Positions 11,165 through 23,144 of a DNA stretch of 64,000 nt are shown here, piece after piece. Positions within the stretch are counted from its first letter, which is position 1. Each line of letters starts with the position of its first letter. The notes under the pieces are model-generated. The model was not told where the DNA came from. It searched no databases and was given only the letters and a program-made list of their open reading frames with translations. The DNA is from Gnetum montanum (lineage: Eukaryota; Streptophyta; Gnetopsida; Gnetales; Gnetaceae), in contig MNCI01033448.1 in NCBI GenBank assembly GCA_015680685.1, positions 1 through 64,000 on the forward strand, read 5' to 3'. The position numbers were made by a program, and so were the translations under genes.

Positions 11165-11580
11165 TCATAGGTTTTGGGGTTATGGCAAGTTGTAGTTAGT
11201 TTAAGAGTGTAGCATCAATGAAGTTACTAGTTCAAAGCCATTGTGGGCCGCTAAATAATTCAAATGTAAAGCGTAAATGAAATTGTTAGTTTATAGCCAT
11301 TTCGGGCCTTGATTAGTTCAAGCGTAAGCTGTGATTGAAATAGGTAGTTTAAGGCCATTATGGACGTGGGTAGTTTAAGGCCATTTTGGGCCATGGCTAG
11401 TTTTAGGTCATTTCAGGCCATGGCTAGTTTTAGGCCATTTCGGGCCATGGCTACATATGTGAAAGGGTAAAATAAATAACACCAAATCGCCAGTTTTAAG
11501 CCATGACAGGCCACGATTAGTTTCAGGCCATTTTAGGCCTTTGCTAGTTTTAGGCCATTTCGGGTCATGGCTAGTAACAA
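11165..11580. repeat. GGCCAT/CTAGTTTTA short tandem repeat, copy A
   Basis: Units of about 27 bp carrying TTTAGGCCATTTCGGGCCATGGCTAG-type sequence recur at least eight times, some tandem and some spaced. The array lies between the 3' end of the antisense gene and the convergent gag-protease frame. Copy B has the same array in the same place (52750-52950). A termination or boundary role between the two transcripts is possible but only inferred. Confidence 0.8.
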
Positions 11581-11720
11581 TGGAAGAAGAAAGAGTGTGA
11601 ACTGCATAACAAAAAACACCATGGACTGATACAACCTGTCACGCTAATGTGTTTATTCACTAACTCTGTAGTTGTTTCCTGGTTACTTTTATTTTTGGTG
11701 ACATATAAGGATGGGAAGAT

Positions 11721-12530
11721 TTATGACCCTGCTCCTTCATGCCACTGTCTTCCTCTTGGAATGGTAATTCGACCCAAATTAAGCTGTCATTAGCCATTGT
11801 CTTGGCCTATTCAAATGTTTGGATAGGGGTTTGGTCTTCAGGAATTTTGATTTTTGAACCTTACTCTATTTCTATATTATTGATAGCCTGCGGGGTTATT
11901 TCATCATCGTGGATGACCACTTCTCCTCCTACATAGGGTAGATGGATCTCCTGATGGATAGGTGATGAAACTGCCCTTAGTTGAGCTAACCAAGACCTCC
12001 CCAGGATAAAGTTGAAGCCAGGAATCTCTTCGATGACAATAAATGTTGCATTTGTGGGGAACTGATCCCTTGCCACAAAGTTGATGTGAATTGTCCCTTT
12101 GACTTGCACTCATGCCTCGTTGAACGACTTTAGACATGACGTTGTGGTAGGACCGATCTGATTGATTAGGCCTAGTTTATCCATTATGGGATATGGGATG
12201 ACGTTAGCGACCACCCCATAGTCTACATGTACTCTCCGGATTCGATGTTGGCCAACTTGGATGGTGATGAACATTGGTGCCATTGTCACCTGACCCTTTT
12301 AAGGGTCTTCCTTAATGGATTCGTTGTGAAAGTTCAACAGGGTAGGCCTAGGTTTTTCAGCGGTGAGGGGAAGCATGATGGAATGAATTGCTTCTTCATT
12401 CACTGGAAGACTCTCATCCACGGGTATGGACGTTAGCATACCAACCATAGCCTCACGATGTTTTTGTGACATCATGAGTAAGTCATAAAGGCTCAATGAT
12501 GTATTTTTTTACTTTAGAGCTTGTTTGACT
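11721..12530 (-). pseudogene. Aspartic protease region, copy A
   Basis: The frame contains the gypsy protease flap and C-terminal part: VKGTIHINFVARDQFPTNATF, then IEEIPGFNFILGRSWLAQL, which closely matches copy B. Upstream, the D-x-G active-site region lies at about 12160-12220 in a damaged frame. The protein would cut the Gag-Pol polyprotein. It is followed by an acidic spacer and a stop near 11670, where the intron-like block begins. Confidence 0.75.
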
Positions 12531-15416
12531 TGCGTAAGGGCATCGAAGAGATCCCACCCACGATCTAGTTGCTTGTCACCCTTTTCCTCTTCCATTCGCC
12601 CCAAGAGACGAATTTCTCAGGGAGGAGTGATATTTGGTCGAGGGCTATGTTTCTTTTGGCTAGGAGGAGATGGTTGCGTTTGTGCAACTTCCTCGCTTTT
12701 AGAAAGTGGGGACAAGGGTACAGAAGAGAGGGGTTTAGGCTTGGGAAACCCCAGCATAAGACGGTCCTTGGTCATATTAGTTGTCATACCTCCTTTACCT
12801 TTTCTATTAAGTTGGGATTGGGAGGTTGACTTGGAGATTTGCCCTTGCATAGGAGGGGCGGTTGATGGTTTTGGCACCCTGATGACAAAGGGTGCCTTAG
12901 ACGTAGGTGTGGGCTAGGCCGTGGGTTTACCGATAGCAGGCTATCAAGCAGTGGTCTGAGGAGGGGCTTGAAGGATAAAAGGTTGCCTTAGAGCACCACT
13001 TATCGGTGCTGATGGACCTACTATTTGGGGTGGATGAGGATGCATTTGCAACACGAAAGGCTTCTTCGGTTGTGCCTGACTATTGCCCCATGCTCCTACC
13101 ACATTGATGGTGTACCCTGCGTCATTTGCATTTAACGGGTCTCGGTACACATGCATGGCTTGGTTTTCTAGGTGTGCCAGGCTACTGTTGTCTAAGATCA
13201 GGTTACCTTGATTGATCAGACATTGAATTTCATCCTTCAAAGCCTAGCAGTAATCCATGTCATGGCCGCACAATTGATGGTAGTCACAAAATCAGTCTAG
13301 CCTAAAGTTCTTGGGGACTAGCGGTTTGTTGGGTTGGGCCAAGGAGGGGTTCTTAAGTATATCGCAATGGCACCTGTGATGTTTCAGAGCCTCCTCGGAC
13401 ACCACCTTGTGTCGGATATGGTCAGTTCCCAGTAATTGCTTTAGGAGTTCATAAGGCTTTACAGGTATAGTTGCGTAATTTGAGCGATTCTTATGCTCAG
13501 ACTTAGGCCTCAGCTGTGGAGGGGATTCGGTGATGGAAGGAGCTTCTTGATTAGTGTCATTCAAGCTAGTTGTTGGCTTAGCAGTCTCCACAGGTGTTTT
13601 CTTATTGTTGTTTTTCTTTTCATCCCCTTTGGCAACCACCGCTACTGTTGTTGTCGTAGCTTTGCCTTTATCTTTGCCATCACTGTGGCATTTTTGTAGA
13701 CGACATACACCAGATCTTTGCTAGCCTCCACCATGTCCTGGATGCTATTAGTCTAAGCAAAGGCTTGGCTAAGGGAGCGGGAAGCAAGATAGTATAGCTT
13801 AGATTTGATAAAATCATTAACTGCCCCCTTGAAGATTGCCAGTAGATGGGCCTCCGCGATGGATTTGTGAATTTCGTTCAAGGTGGCGCTCCACACTGTA
13901 TGAAATTTTGGACCAACTCAAGCAGGTCCTACTTGACTCCCATGAGCTGGTCTAGCATGACTTCCGAATTCAGGTTATACTTGAAATGGGTTACAAACTG
14001 AGTTAACAGCTCCTCCAAAGTTGAAATGGAAGCACGTGGGAGTGCTCAATACCAGTCCAGAGCTTTACCTGTTAGGGACATAGCAAAGACATGGATTATA
14101 GTATGCGACCATTGTTGCAGTAATAAGGACTCTGACTTGAAAGTGACCAGGTAGACGTTGGGATCACCTTCCCCATTGTATTTTGTAAAATGGGGAAGGG
14201 GCATCCTAGGTGGCAACGATAGGACAGGGACTGCTGGACTAATAGGATCGTCATGGTAGAAATCCATGACTTGTATCATGTCAGAACCAGTAGCCTTGAG
14301 ATGATTGACATCGTTAGTAAGGGTTTGAATGAGCTAAAAGGCTCAGTCTAGACCCGTAGACAATGAAGTCGTTTGTGGAACAGCAGGAGGAGCCACACCG
14401 GGTGGCAGAACGAAGGTAGTAGTTTGGTTGATGATCTATGCTATCGGGATGGTCCCTGCAGGTAGTGTTGCTTGTGGCATCCACCATTCGGTGGTTGGTG
14501 CAAATGGGGTGACCATCGTCAGTGGAACCATTGGATATGCTATTTTTGTAGCCAGGGGCACAGACAGTGATCCCACAATGGGGTTTAGCACCCTCCTGAC
14601 CTGGCTTTGATGATGGGGATGATGGGGCATTTGCGTAGGATGTGCAACGAGAGGCATGTTTGGAGCCCACCATGCTGTAGTGGTATGCTTTGTCATGTGA
14701 GTCGGGATAAAGGTGGGTGTTGTAGGTAGTTGTGACGTAAGTATCATGTGCATATGCGGTGACATAGGCATAGGTGCACGATGAGATGGATTAGGTAATT
14801 GCACCTGCTGAGGAATGATTTGAAACGGGCCGTCACCCAGAAAGATAGTCAAAGAGAAAAAATGTAGACGCGGCGAGTGTGGGACTCGATTAGTATTAGA
14901 TAATGTTAAAGGCATGCTGACCATGAACAATGGATTTACACGGGACATCGTGGAGGGAGGGGCCAGGGTGAAATCAGCATGACTACCTCCCTTAGAGTGA
15001 GAGTCTAGATCGTCTTGCCCATCATGAAGCGTTTCATCATAGAACAACTCCTCTAGTTGTTTTGGCGATGTCATAGCCATCAGCATTTGGTCTATGATCC
15101 ACTTTTGGTGATCTGTCAGGGATATAGTGGTGTTAGGTGAAGGGATAAATTCCTTCCCATTATAGTACATAAACTCGTATTCTCATTTTTCCTCAAGTTC
15201 TTGTGGGTACGTGGGTAGGTTTGCTACTAGTTTAGCACAGAAGAAATTGTAGTGTTCCCTATGCTGAGCGTGTCCCTTAGGCTTCTTGTGTTGTAGCCTA
15301 AGGAAGTAGCATGGTCTCACTGGACTAATTAGCTGCTTGACCATAGGAGGCGTAACTTGCATGGTCCAAGGATTCTCAAGGCTGGTAGTGTCAACAACGG
15401 TAATTGATGTAGTCAT
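12531..15416 (-). pseudogene. Tat-like gag polyprotein, copy A
   Basis: The proposed start is the ATG at 15416, 256 bp after the LTR end. An N-terminal block ends EHYNFFCAKLVANLP and is shared with copies B and C. A long Pro/Thr/His-rich region follows (15170-14436). The capsid-type domain reads PHFTKYNGEGDPNVYLVTF and FAMSLTGKALDWY (14279-14046). Further on is SNYATIPVKPYELLKQLLG with a histidine/cysteine motif of the CDYHQxCGHD type, here damaged (13639-13260). Many stops and frame changes interrupt it. The Pro-rich N-terminal part is unusually long. Confidence 0.8.
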
Positions 15417-15672
15417 TCTCTACGTGGTTGGGAATTAATGATGGTAATGACTAAGATTGTAAGGGCAAAGGAAAAATAATGTGATAATCAGGGTTTTCTA
15501 TCTTGTAGGATTCCAAAGGACTCGTCGAAGTGACCGATCTACACCACACAATCCCGTAAACAGCCTCAGAGGTATTATGTTTATGTTGATTGACAATGGG
15601 TATAGAAAGCTTATAAGGCTACCCGTAAAATGGGGATCGGATATAAAGGCCCTCCTTCTAGCACTAGAAAAC
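15417..15672 (-). other. Leader and primer-binding site, copy A
   Basis: The primer site is the reverse complement of 15648-15666 (TAGTGCTAGAAGGAGGGCC), six bases inside the LTR end. Copy B has TGGCGCTAGAAGGAGGGCC at the same place. I could not match the tRNA with certainty. The leader holds one unit of the sequence that is repeated five times in copy C (around 15512-15560). Confidence 0.7.
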
Positions 15673-16942
15673 TGTAATGACAGAAAATGTCGATTGCTGG
15701 AAATACCAAACAAAAGTCCACGTACACAGTTCTAACCCCGGATTTGTGCAAGGACCATGCTGGAGAAAAACGAATCCGAGGTGCCTTGAATGGTCTTGTC
15801 GATTAGACAGGGACTTACTTAATCAGTAAAAATTTTGTGATATTTGGATGACAAAATGATGGTTCTTTATGGGAAGATATAATATTGTTTACTTCGAAGG
15901 TAATTGAAAACGATGTAATCGATTTAAAATGATTTGCAAGATTTGTATAGGTAGGGCACAAGAGATCGGATTTAGAACGCGGGCAATCCCAAGATCTGGG
16001 ATTGAACTCACAAATAAAATATATTGAATACAATGATTATAGGTAGGTAGACTTTGATTTAGGCGAAGCACGTGCCAACAATAAGAAAGCTATTTAAAGA
16101 AAAAAGCAAGAAAAGGTCGATCTACCTTGTTCTAGCCAATTTGGGTACAAGGAGGTCAGACTCGAAGTAGAATATCCGTTCACCTATTGTTTTTGATCAA
16201 GGATTCTTGCCAATTACCTTTGAGGTTCTTATGATTGCTGATCCTCTTTTGTTCCTTTGCCAATCTTGAAAGAAAATTTTTGCCAATGATTGCCAATGGA
16301 AGAAAATCACTCACGTAGAAAATTTGTCAATCTTGGAAAATTTCTTGCCCTCCTTTTTTATTCTTTGTCAACTAGAATATTTATAAGATTAGGGTAAGGA
16401 GAAAAATGGGGTTTAGATGACATGTGTCCTAAACCTACAAGATGCCATTGACTTAATGTGTTTGTTGTTGAAGCTTGTGGTGCCACACTGCCTTACGCTC
16501 TAAAGTGTAATGCGTCGTAAACCACTCTTGTTGGGGCTTTAACGACAGACTGTTCTTTGATTACACTGTGATATGCTAGAGAGCGTATCGTGACATATGA
16601 ACTGCTAATGCTTGTATTATGCTATTTTTGTCTTTGCTTGTATTACATTACACCATGCTAGATTACGCTGCATCATGCTAGATTACGCTGCATCTTGCTA
16701 GATTACGCTTCATAGCGTAATTCAGCGTAAAATAGTGAACCTAAAAAAATTGAAGTGTTGTCGCCATGCATCCATTACCTTGTTCTGTCTTCTAAAATTT
16801 ATTTGTGTTGTGCTGCATAGCATGGCAGGACAGACTTTTAACCAAAAATGGAACTTGCTGTGCTGCGCCTTATTGTGACTCCTTGCCTGAATCGCTAGAT
16901 TTTGCTGAACCATTGAGGCCTCAAAATTTTCACGGTGTTTCA
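15673..16942 (-). mobile_element. 5' LTR of copy A
   Basis: The LTR reads TGAAACACCGTGAAAATTTT from 16942 and ends TTACA at 15673, the same termini as copy B. It is 1270 bp, about 330 bp shorter than in copy B. A TATA box, TATAAATA, is on the minus strand at 16378-16385. GCGTAA/TTACGC words cluster upstream of it. The sequence immediately right of 16942 resumes the gag frame of copy C, which fixes this boundary. Confidence 0.85.
16654..16713. repeat. Three 20-bp tandem units in copy A U3
   Basis: CATGCTAGATTACGCTGCAT occurs twice exactly and a third time with three changes. Each unit contains TTACGC, the hexamer scattered through the U3 of copies A and B, so local duplication has amplified it. 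Confidence 0.9.
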
Positions 16943-19323
16943 GTAACTGGCATTGTTGGCATTGAGGGGATCTATGTAGACGTACATAGATTGGTGATTA
17001 GGGCGTACTGGGTTGCTTTCATCTAGCACCAGCTTCCCCAGGTCGATTAATCTCTGGATGTTGTCCTGCAACGATAGACAATAATCCATGTTGTGACCAC
17101 ACTGTTGGTGGTAGTCACAAAACCTGTCTAGCCTGAAACCCCTAGGAACTGGAGGCTCATTGGGTAGGGCCAAAGAGGGATTCCTAAGGAGCTCACAGTA
17201 GCGTTGATGTCTCACGTTTGCCTCTTCCGACATCTGCTTATGTTGGATATATCCCGCTATCAGTAGTTGCTTCAGAAGTTTTGAAGGCTTGAGAGGCAGT
17301 GGGATGTACTTTGTGCAGTCTTTGCACTCAAATTTGGGTTTCGGTTGTACAGATGTCTCGGGCGTAGGTGCAATAGGTTGTAGCATGTGGCCAGGTTTGG
17401 GCATAGGGTTAGCCACTTGTGTGGCCGGTTTCTTGTTGTTCTTGCTACTGCTATTACTAGGTTTGGGTTTGGCCTTAGTCGCCACAACGGCCACCATGGT
17501 TGTTGGGGCTTTACCCTTTTTCTTCTTTGTGAAGGTGCTCTTGTAAGCAATGTAGGCCAAGTATTTGCTTGCGTCGGTCGTGTCCTGTATGCTCTTAGTT
17601 TGAGCGAAAGCCTAACTAAGAGAGCAAGGAGCAACATAGTACAGTTTGAAGTTGATGAAGTCGTTCACTACATCCTTAAAGATGGCCAGCAAGTGGGCCT
17701 CCACGATGGGCTCATGGATTTCATTAAGGGTTGCACTCCAACGTTGAATGAATTTTTGGACTAGTTCTAGCGGGTCTTTCTTCATGCTCATCAACTAATC
17801 CAATGTGGTTTTTGACTTCAAGTTGTACTTAAAGCATGCCACGAACTGGGTTAGGAGCTCTTCCAAAGTTGAAATGGATGAGCGTGGCGATGTGTAGTAC
17901 CAATCTAAAGCTTTCTCGGCTAGGGACATGGTGAAGACATGAATGATCGTGTGTGGCCATTATTGCAATAGTAAAGATTCTAATCAGAACGTGACAAGAT
18001 GTGTGTTGGGATCTCCCTCCCCATCGTACTTCGTGAAGTGTAGGAGAGACATCCCCGGGGGTAATGTCAAAGCAAGGATTGTAGGGCTGACAAGGTCATC
18101 TTGGTAAAAGTCCATGACTTGTACTGTGTCAGACCCAATAGCTTTGAGGCATTTTATTTCCTCAGTGAGGATCTGGATGAGCTGAAAAGCTTGGTCCAGA
18201 CCTGGCGACGTAGTGGATGGCTGGGGAGCTACGGGGGTACCTCCTGCTTGCAGTATGGCGGGAGCGGCGATATGACCCATTGGTGGTGCCGTTGGGATGA
18301 CCCCTATGAGAGGTGCTGCCTATGTCATCCACCACCTGGTAGGTGGTGTTGTTAAAGTAGTAGCCACTGGTTGGGTTGCTGGGTATACTACTTGTGTCAT
18401 CGGCAACGTAGACCATAGCCCCGTGTTAGGGGATGCCGACTATAAGGCTTGGTGTACTTGAGAGCACACAAAATGAGACATTTGTGACGGTTTTAGCATA
18501 GGTGAAGAAATGAATGAGGCCCGCCATGTGGATGGGCTAGGGCCCACCACAGTGGGTGGAATAGACATCAATGTAGGAATAGAGGCAAAAGTCATGCATG
18601 ACTGCGAAGTCAGTATAGCATGAGCATGTGGCAGGGTAGCGATGGTTGACATGTTATGCGCCACAGGTATGGGCTATTGAATAGCCTACAGAGTGGGCAT
18701 TGAAACACCGTAAGATTGGCATGGCTACCCATGGCAGTAGTAATCGTAGGTTGCGGAAGTGTAGGAATAGTTACAAAGGGAGTAGTAAGAGAAGATGGCT
18801 TGGCCCAGAAGGACTGGGTAGGAGGGACAGGAGCAAGGCCTGTTGGACCTCCCTCGTCCGATTGGGAATCGAGTTCTTCCTACCCATCCTAGAAAGTGTC
18901 ATCTTGGTTGGACGCTATATCCTATTTCTCCCTAAGCCTAGTCAATTGGATTAGTTGGTCTAGAAGCCTTTGGTATGCTTGTGTTAAAGGCAAAGAAACA
19001 CCAGGAATAGGGACAAATTCCTTCCCGTTGCAGTAAGCGAACTCAAAGTTGCGTTTTTCTTTGAGTTTATGCAAATCCAAGGGAAGATTTGCCTACACCT
19101 TTGCACAAAGGAAACTATAATGCTCAGGTTGCTGGGCCAATCCCTCGGGTCCTTGGTTTTGGATTCTGAGAGATCGACGTAGCTCCAGCATCAAATTTAG
19201 TGGTTGTTCGACACTAGTAGTACCTTGAACTGTGACAGGAACCTCAACATTGAAGGGAACTTCCATATTAAAGGCATTGGAAGCAGTAGTTGAAAAAGCC
19301 ATTGTAAGCAAGCAGTAATGCAA
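16943..19323 (-). pseudogene. Tat-like gag, copy C, interrupted
   Basis: The start is probably the ATG at 19302 (MAFSTTASNAF), though an in-frame ATG also lies at 19323. The shared N-terminal block reads LRRSLRIQNQGPEGL and HYSFLCAKV. After a Pro-rich stretch come the capsid domain (PGMSLLHFTKYDGEGDPNTHLVTF, about 18030-17984) and LVQKFIQRWSATLNEI (about 17760). The Cys/His motif region RFCDYHQQCGHNMDYC lies near 17100. The 17560-16940 segment is one long open frame and ends abruptly in LNANNASY, where copies A and B continue with YTI. Copy A sits exactly there. Several stops occur upstream. Confidence 0.8.
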
Positions 19324-19402
19324 AAAGTGTATAAGTTATGCAAAAGAGTGCGAATGAACAAGGAAATCGAAAAATAGTAAGAAGAAGGCTTCACGTCTTG
19401 CC

Positions 19403-20100
19403 GAATTCTAGAGGAACCGTCGAGGTGATCGACCTACACCACACAAGGTGTAAACAACCACAAAAGGGTGTCACATTCATGCTTATGTGAGCTAGGGTGT
19501 AGAGCATGTACATGACTACTGTAAAAAAAAGGAAGGCGAGTTAACTGGCCGTTGGAGGCTTTATGTCTTGTAGGGTTCCCGAGGCACCATTGAGGTGACC
19601 GATCTACACTGCACAACAAATAAACAACCATAGATGGGTGTCAAGTCTATGCTAATGCATATTAGGGTGTAGAAGGCTTACAAGACTACCATAAGATGAG
19701 CAAGCTATGAAGGATTGGCATCTCGCAAGATCCCCAAGGGATCGTTGAAGTGACTGGTCTGTACCTCATGAGATGGGATACATAATGCATGCAAGAAAAC
19801 CATAAGATGGGCAAGCTAACTAGTGATCGAGAATGCTTTTTGTCTCATAGGATCCCCAAGGAACCGTCAAAGTGACTAGTCTATGCCACACGTGATGAGG
19901 TACAGAATGCATGCAAGACAACCATAAAATGAGCTAGTTAGCCGACGATTGGAGGCCTTGTGGTTCTGTAGGGCTCTCGAGGAGCCATCGAGGTGACTGA
20001 TCTGCATCAAAAAAAGCAAAAACAACCGCAAGAGGGTGTCACGTTTACACTTATGTGTATCAGGGTGTAGAAGGGTCACAGAACTACTGTGACATATGAA
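19403..20100 (-). repeat. Five-unit tandem repeat in the leader of copy C
   Basis: The phrase GAACCGTCGAGGTGACCGATCTAC, with changes, recurs at about 19403, 19574, 19730, 19851 and 19971, giving units of roughly 170, 157, 120 and 120 bp. Each unit continues with TGTAAACAACC..., GGTGTAGAA and CTAACTGGCCGTTGGAGG-like text. Copies A and B have a single unit at the same place between primer site and gag. This region is where packaging and dimerisation signals normally lie. Confidence 0.85.
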
Positions 20101-20120
20101 AAAAGCACCAAAGAACCCAC

Positions 20121-20138
20121 CTTCTAGTGCCAGAAAAC
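20121..20138 (-). other. Primer-binding site, copy C
   Basis: The reverse complement reads TTTTCTGGCACTAGAAGG directly after the LTR end, matching TTTTCTGGCGCTAGAAGG in copy B with one G-to-A change. Confidence 0.7.
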
Positions 20139-21771
20139 TATAGCGACTGAAAACATTGATGGCTAGAAAACACCGAGGGGTTATCGGGCACGAAACTTTC
20201 GACCTCGTACCCATGGAAGGGCTGTGCTGGGTGTGTGCAGATACATGGTGCCTTGAATGGTCTGGTCGATCAGACAGGGACTTAATCGGAATCTATATAG
20301 CCTTTTGCGACATATACTTTTTGAAACGGAATGGAAATGCAAAATGATGCTTGAAAATAAATAAAGTAGAAAAGTAGTGCAAGATGAAACAACAAGAAGG
20401 AAATAAAGAAAAATTTGGTTAGAAAATTGCACCACTCCAAAGCTACAGGCTTGCTCTGTCAAGGTGGGTATAGTCGATCGCACAGTGTGATGGAGTGCAG
20501 AGATCCCAAGAGTAACCAGGATGTGTAGAGCAAAACAAGTTGTGCGCTTAGGCATGGCCTTGGGTGTTGACAATGCAAGGGGTGAAGCCAAATGCCAACT
20601 AAAAATGCTAACTATTTGCAGTGTCAAAAAGAAATCTTACAATTCTTGATGTTAGAAAGAGAACTTGAGTGCCAGAGAGAAGGAAAGTCAAAGAATCCAA
20701 AAAATCCTTAAACTTTCTGAATACTACTCATTTTAAAAATTCAAAGTAGTTGGAGATAGACCCATCCCTTGAGCACTACTCATCGGGGTACTTATAGGGC
20801 TAAAGGGCACGCGGAAGGGGTAGTTTGGACACCTCGTACCCTCAGGCCCTCATTGACTTACTGGCACCACATGTGCCATATATAACCATTGGACCTACAA
20901 AACCATTGTAATGCGAACTTGTTATGCCATAACTATGAGCCTTCCACACCATAATTGTGCCGTCAGCATTTGGAGACATGTGCCAAAGGTCCAATTAGGT
21001 GAAGTGCATTGATGTTGTACAACCACCTGTATGCCTTGCTGTGCTTTGTAGTGTGGCATGTTTGGCATAGCGTAGCATCTTTCGGGCATTCTGCTACATG
21101 TTTGTTGTATGCTTGCTATGCAATGCTATGCTACATAGCGTAGCGTAGCATAGCAACTGGCCTTAGTCGCGAAAGTTTTGTCGATTCGCAAACTTTGCTT
21201 CCTATGATGCGAGACCTGCGAACTTTGCTCTTTGAGCCACTTCTTGTCTCTTTCGCAAGATTGCTACACCTCGCTGTGCCATGTAGCTTAGTGTAGCATA
21301 GCAGTAGACATGGTACGCTGCTTCTTGATGAAAAAGGACATTTTTGAAGGACCTGAAATTAGGTGAGGGGACTGAGTGTGAAGCTTTTGCCATGCTACGC
21401 TACATCACATTGCATAGCGTAGTGTAGCACTTTGTTTTGCAATTATCTTCTGAAGCTTGCTACACATAGCGAGGTGTAGCATAGTGTAGCAGACTTCGTG
21501 ACTTTAGAAAACTTGCTGAACTATTTTTTTGCGCATCCAGAATGTTGTTGCCAACTCCGTGCATCATTTCTGAGCAGGTTATCGGCTTGGCAAGCTACTT
21601 AGGTGGATGGGTAGGATGACCCGCAAAGCCTGTTTTCACCTAAAGTAGAAAATTTGCTGAACTGGTTGGCCTAAACTTAGAATGTTCTCTTCCTGAAGAA
21701 CTGTCATGGTGCTGCGTGAATTGCAAGGCCTGATGAAGCAAGAATGACTTCAAATTTTTTGGGATGTTTCA
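20139..21771 (-). mobile_element. 5' LTR of copy C
   Basis: The minus strand begins TGAAACATCCCAAAAAATTT at 21771 and ends CTATA next to the primer site. At 1633 bp it is close to the 1606 bp of copy B. A TATA-like TATAAGTA lies at 20789-20796 (minus). The U3 is full of GCGTAGC/GCTACGC words in place of the GCGTAA words of A and B. The outer boundary is confirmed because 21772 onward matches the uninterrupted right arm of the inverted repeat. Confidence 0.8.
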
Positions 21772-21800
21772 TTTACATGGTGTGGTTCCCATCCAAATAT

Positions 21801-21827
21801 AAAATAAAATAAAATAAAATAAAAAAA
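21801..21827 (+). repeat. (AAAAT)n microsatellite
   Basis: About five AAAAT units sit 30 bp inside the left arm. The right arm has only a T-rich run here, so the expansion is private to this copy. Confidence 0.8.
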
Positions 21828-23144
21828 CATGATGAAAATTGAAAGCACACCCCTTAGAAAAATAAACAAGCTACAAGCATTAGTTATGGGACTAGAAAGA
21901 CATGTTACCCATGCCTGAAGATCCCCTCCAGCTAAGGCCCACTCTCACTTCCTGCTTCTCTTTTCTTCTCTTTATTAAATGGTGGTTATTCTGTGGGAAC
22001 ACTCGTGTCTTGTGGAGGTTGATTGGTCTTAGAGTGATAATGCAAAGTTACTGAAAGTGGTTGGTTTTGGTTTAGACTAAGGATGGACCCTCTTAGGTCA
22101 TTTAAACACAAAATCCACAAGGGAATTCTTATGACCTTAATTCGAAATTCCATTCCACCTTTTCCATCATCCATCTATGCTACTTGTAAATCACCTCACT
22201 TCTAGTGTCCATGTTCTTGATTTAATTTCTTCATCTGACACACTTGAATTCTTTGGTAGAATCTTTCAAGTTTTGGTCCTTAACTTCCATCAACCATTAA
22301 TCACCTATGAGGCCCATGGTATCCTTAGGTTGAGGTTATGTAAGGGCAAATAAGGCATGTGACTACTATGGGGAGGACCCACTTGCATATCTCTTATTTG
22401 GTTTTGTTAAGCATCTTATCCTTAGGCATTCTTGCAATTAGAATCTTTTGTACACTCATCTTTTGCATCCAACTATGTGCTTCATTACATATTTTGTTCA
22501 ATGCACATATTCTCCATCAAATTTTTCAAATTTTTAGCCTTCAATGAACCTCTTCAATGATTTCATCATATTCTTGGCTTTTCTAGGACTCCATGGATTC
22601 CAAATTCATTTAAAAATTCCTTGTATTTTTCAAGATATTCACATTTGAAAATTTTGTTTACCAACCTCATATATGTGGCCCTGTCGATGTAGTGCAAAAA
22701 GGGTATTAATATGTGTGACCCCCATTAGAAATTTTCACATATTCTCATAAACACTAAGGGAGTTTTTAAAATTTTTAGAGCCCATAATTTCCTAGCTGTT
22801 TATCCATAGCACTTTGTTCTTTGACTCTATAGCTATTGGAGGTAAGATCTTAGTTGTAGGGGCCACAAATATGCCATTTTTGACAAAACTTTTTCACCAT
22901 TTTTCTAACCCCCACAAATTTTTAAGTAAGAAATTAACATTTAAACACCAAATTATAGAAGTTAAACTCTTTCAATGAGCTCTGGTGATACTTATAATGA
23001 AAATTAATTAATAAAAAAAGAATAAAATAATCAATCTATCATGGTCCAACCTTAGCCAAGTGTAACTAATTAATGAGATAAGGTATTCAAATATTCAAAG
23101 TTGGACATTATATCTACTAATCTATGGATGTTTTGTGATCATAG

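Larger units (their letters stand above)
6044..11720 (-). other. Intron-like block between protease and RT, copy A
   Basis: This interval separates the protease frame from the RT frame on the minus strand and contains the antisense gene on the plus strand. The acceptor at 6044 is preceded by a T-rich tract. I find no clear donor near the end of the protease frame in this copy; the site aligned with the copy B donor candidate has lost its GT. Ogre elements are known to splice an intron at this place. Confidence 0.5.
5205..16942 (-). mobile_element. Tat/Ogre-like Ty3/gypsy element, copy A, 3'-truncated
   Basis: On the minus strand the order is LTR (16942-15673), primer site, gag, protease, a 5.7-kb intron-like block holding an antisense gene, then the start of RT, which stops at about 5205. 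The same order and sequence occur in copy B on the plus strand. The rest of RT, both RNases H, integrase and the 3' LTR are gone. The element interrupts the gag frame of copy C exactly at 16943, so it is a nested insertion into a relative in the same orientation. Confidence 0.85.
16943..21771 (-). mobile_element. Tat/Ogre-like element, copy C, only LTR, leader and gag
   Basis: The element starts at its LTR (21771), followed by primer site, long leader and gag. The gag is interrupted at 16943 by copy A. The remainder of copy C should lie beyond copy A but was lost with the deletion at about 5205. Its LTR and gag are clearly related to copies A and B but more divergent. Confidence 0.8.

Noticed and set aside
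12525-12917. Plus-strand frame of 130 codons opposite gag of copy A
   Set aside because: It overlaps conserved gag-protease linker on the minus strand and has no own homologue in copy B.
14428-14610. Plus-strand frames across gag of copies A and C
   Set aside because: They are shadows of the Pro/Thr-rich gag on the minus strand.
16943-16947. Target-site duplicate of copy A (GTAAC)
   Set aside because: Only one side exists in the window because the 3' end of copy A is deleted; it cannot be confirmed.
19403-20100. CRISPR-like array
   Set aside because: Repeats are long, diverged, unequal in spacing and lie in a retrotransposon leader of a plant genome.
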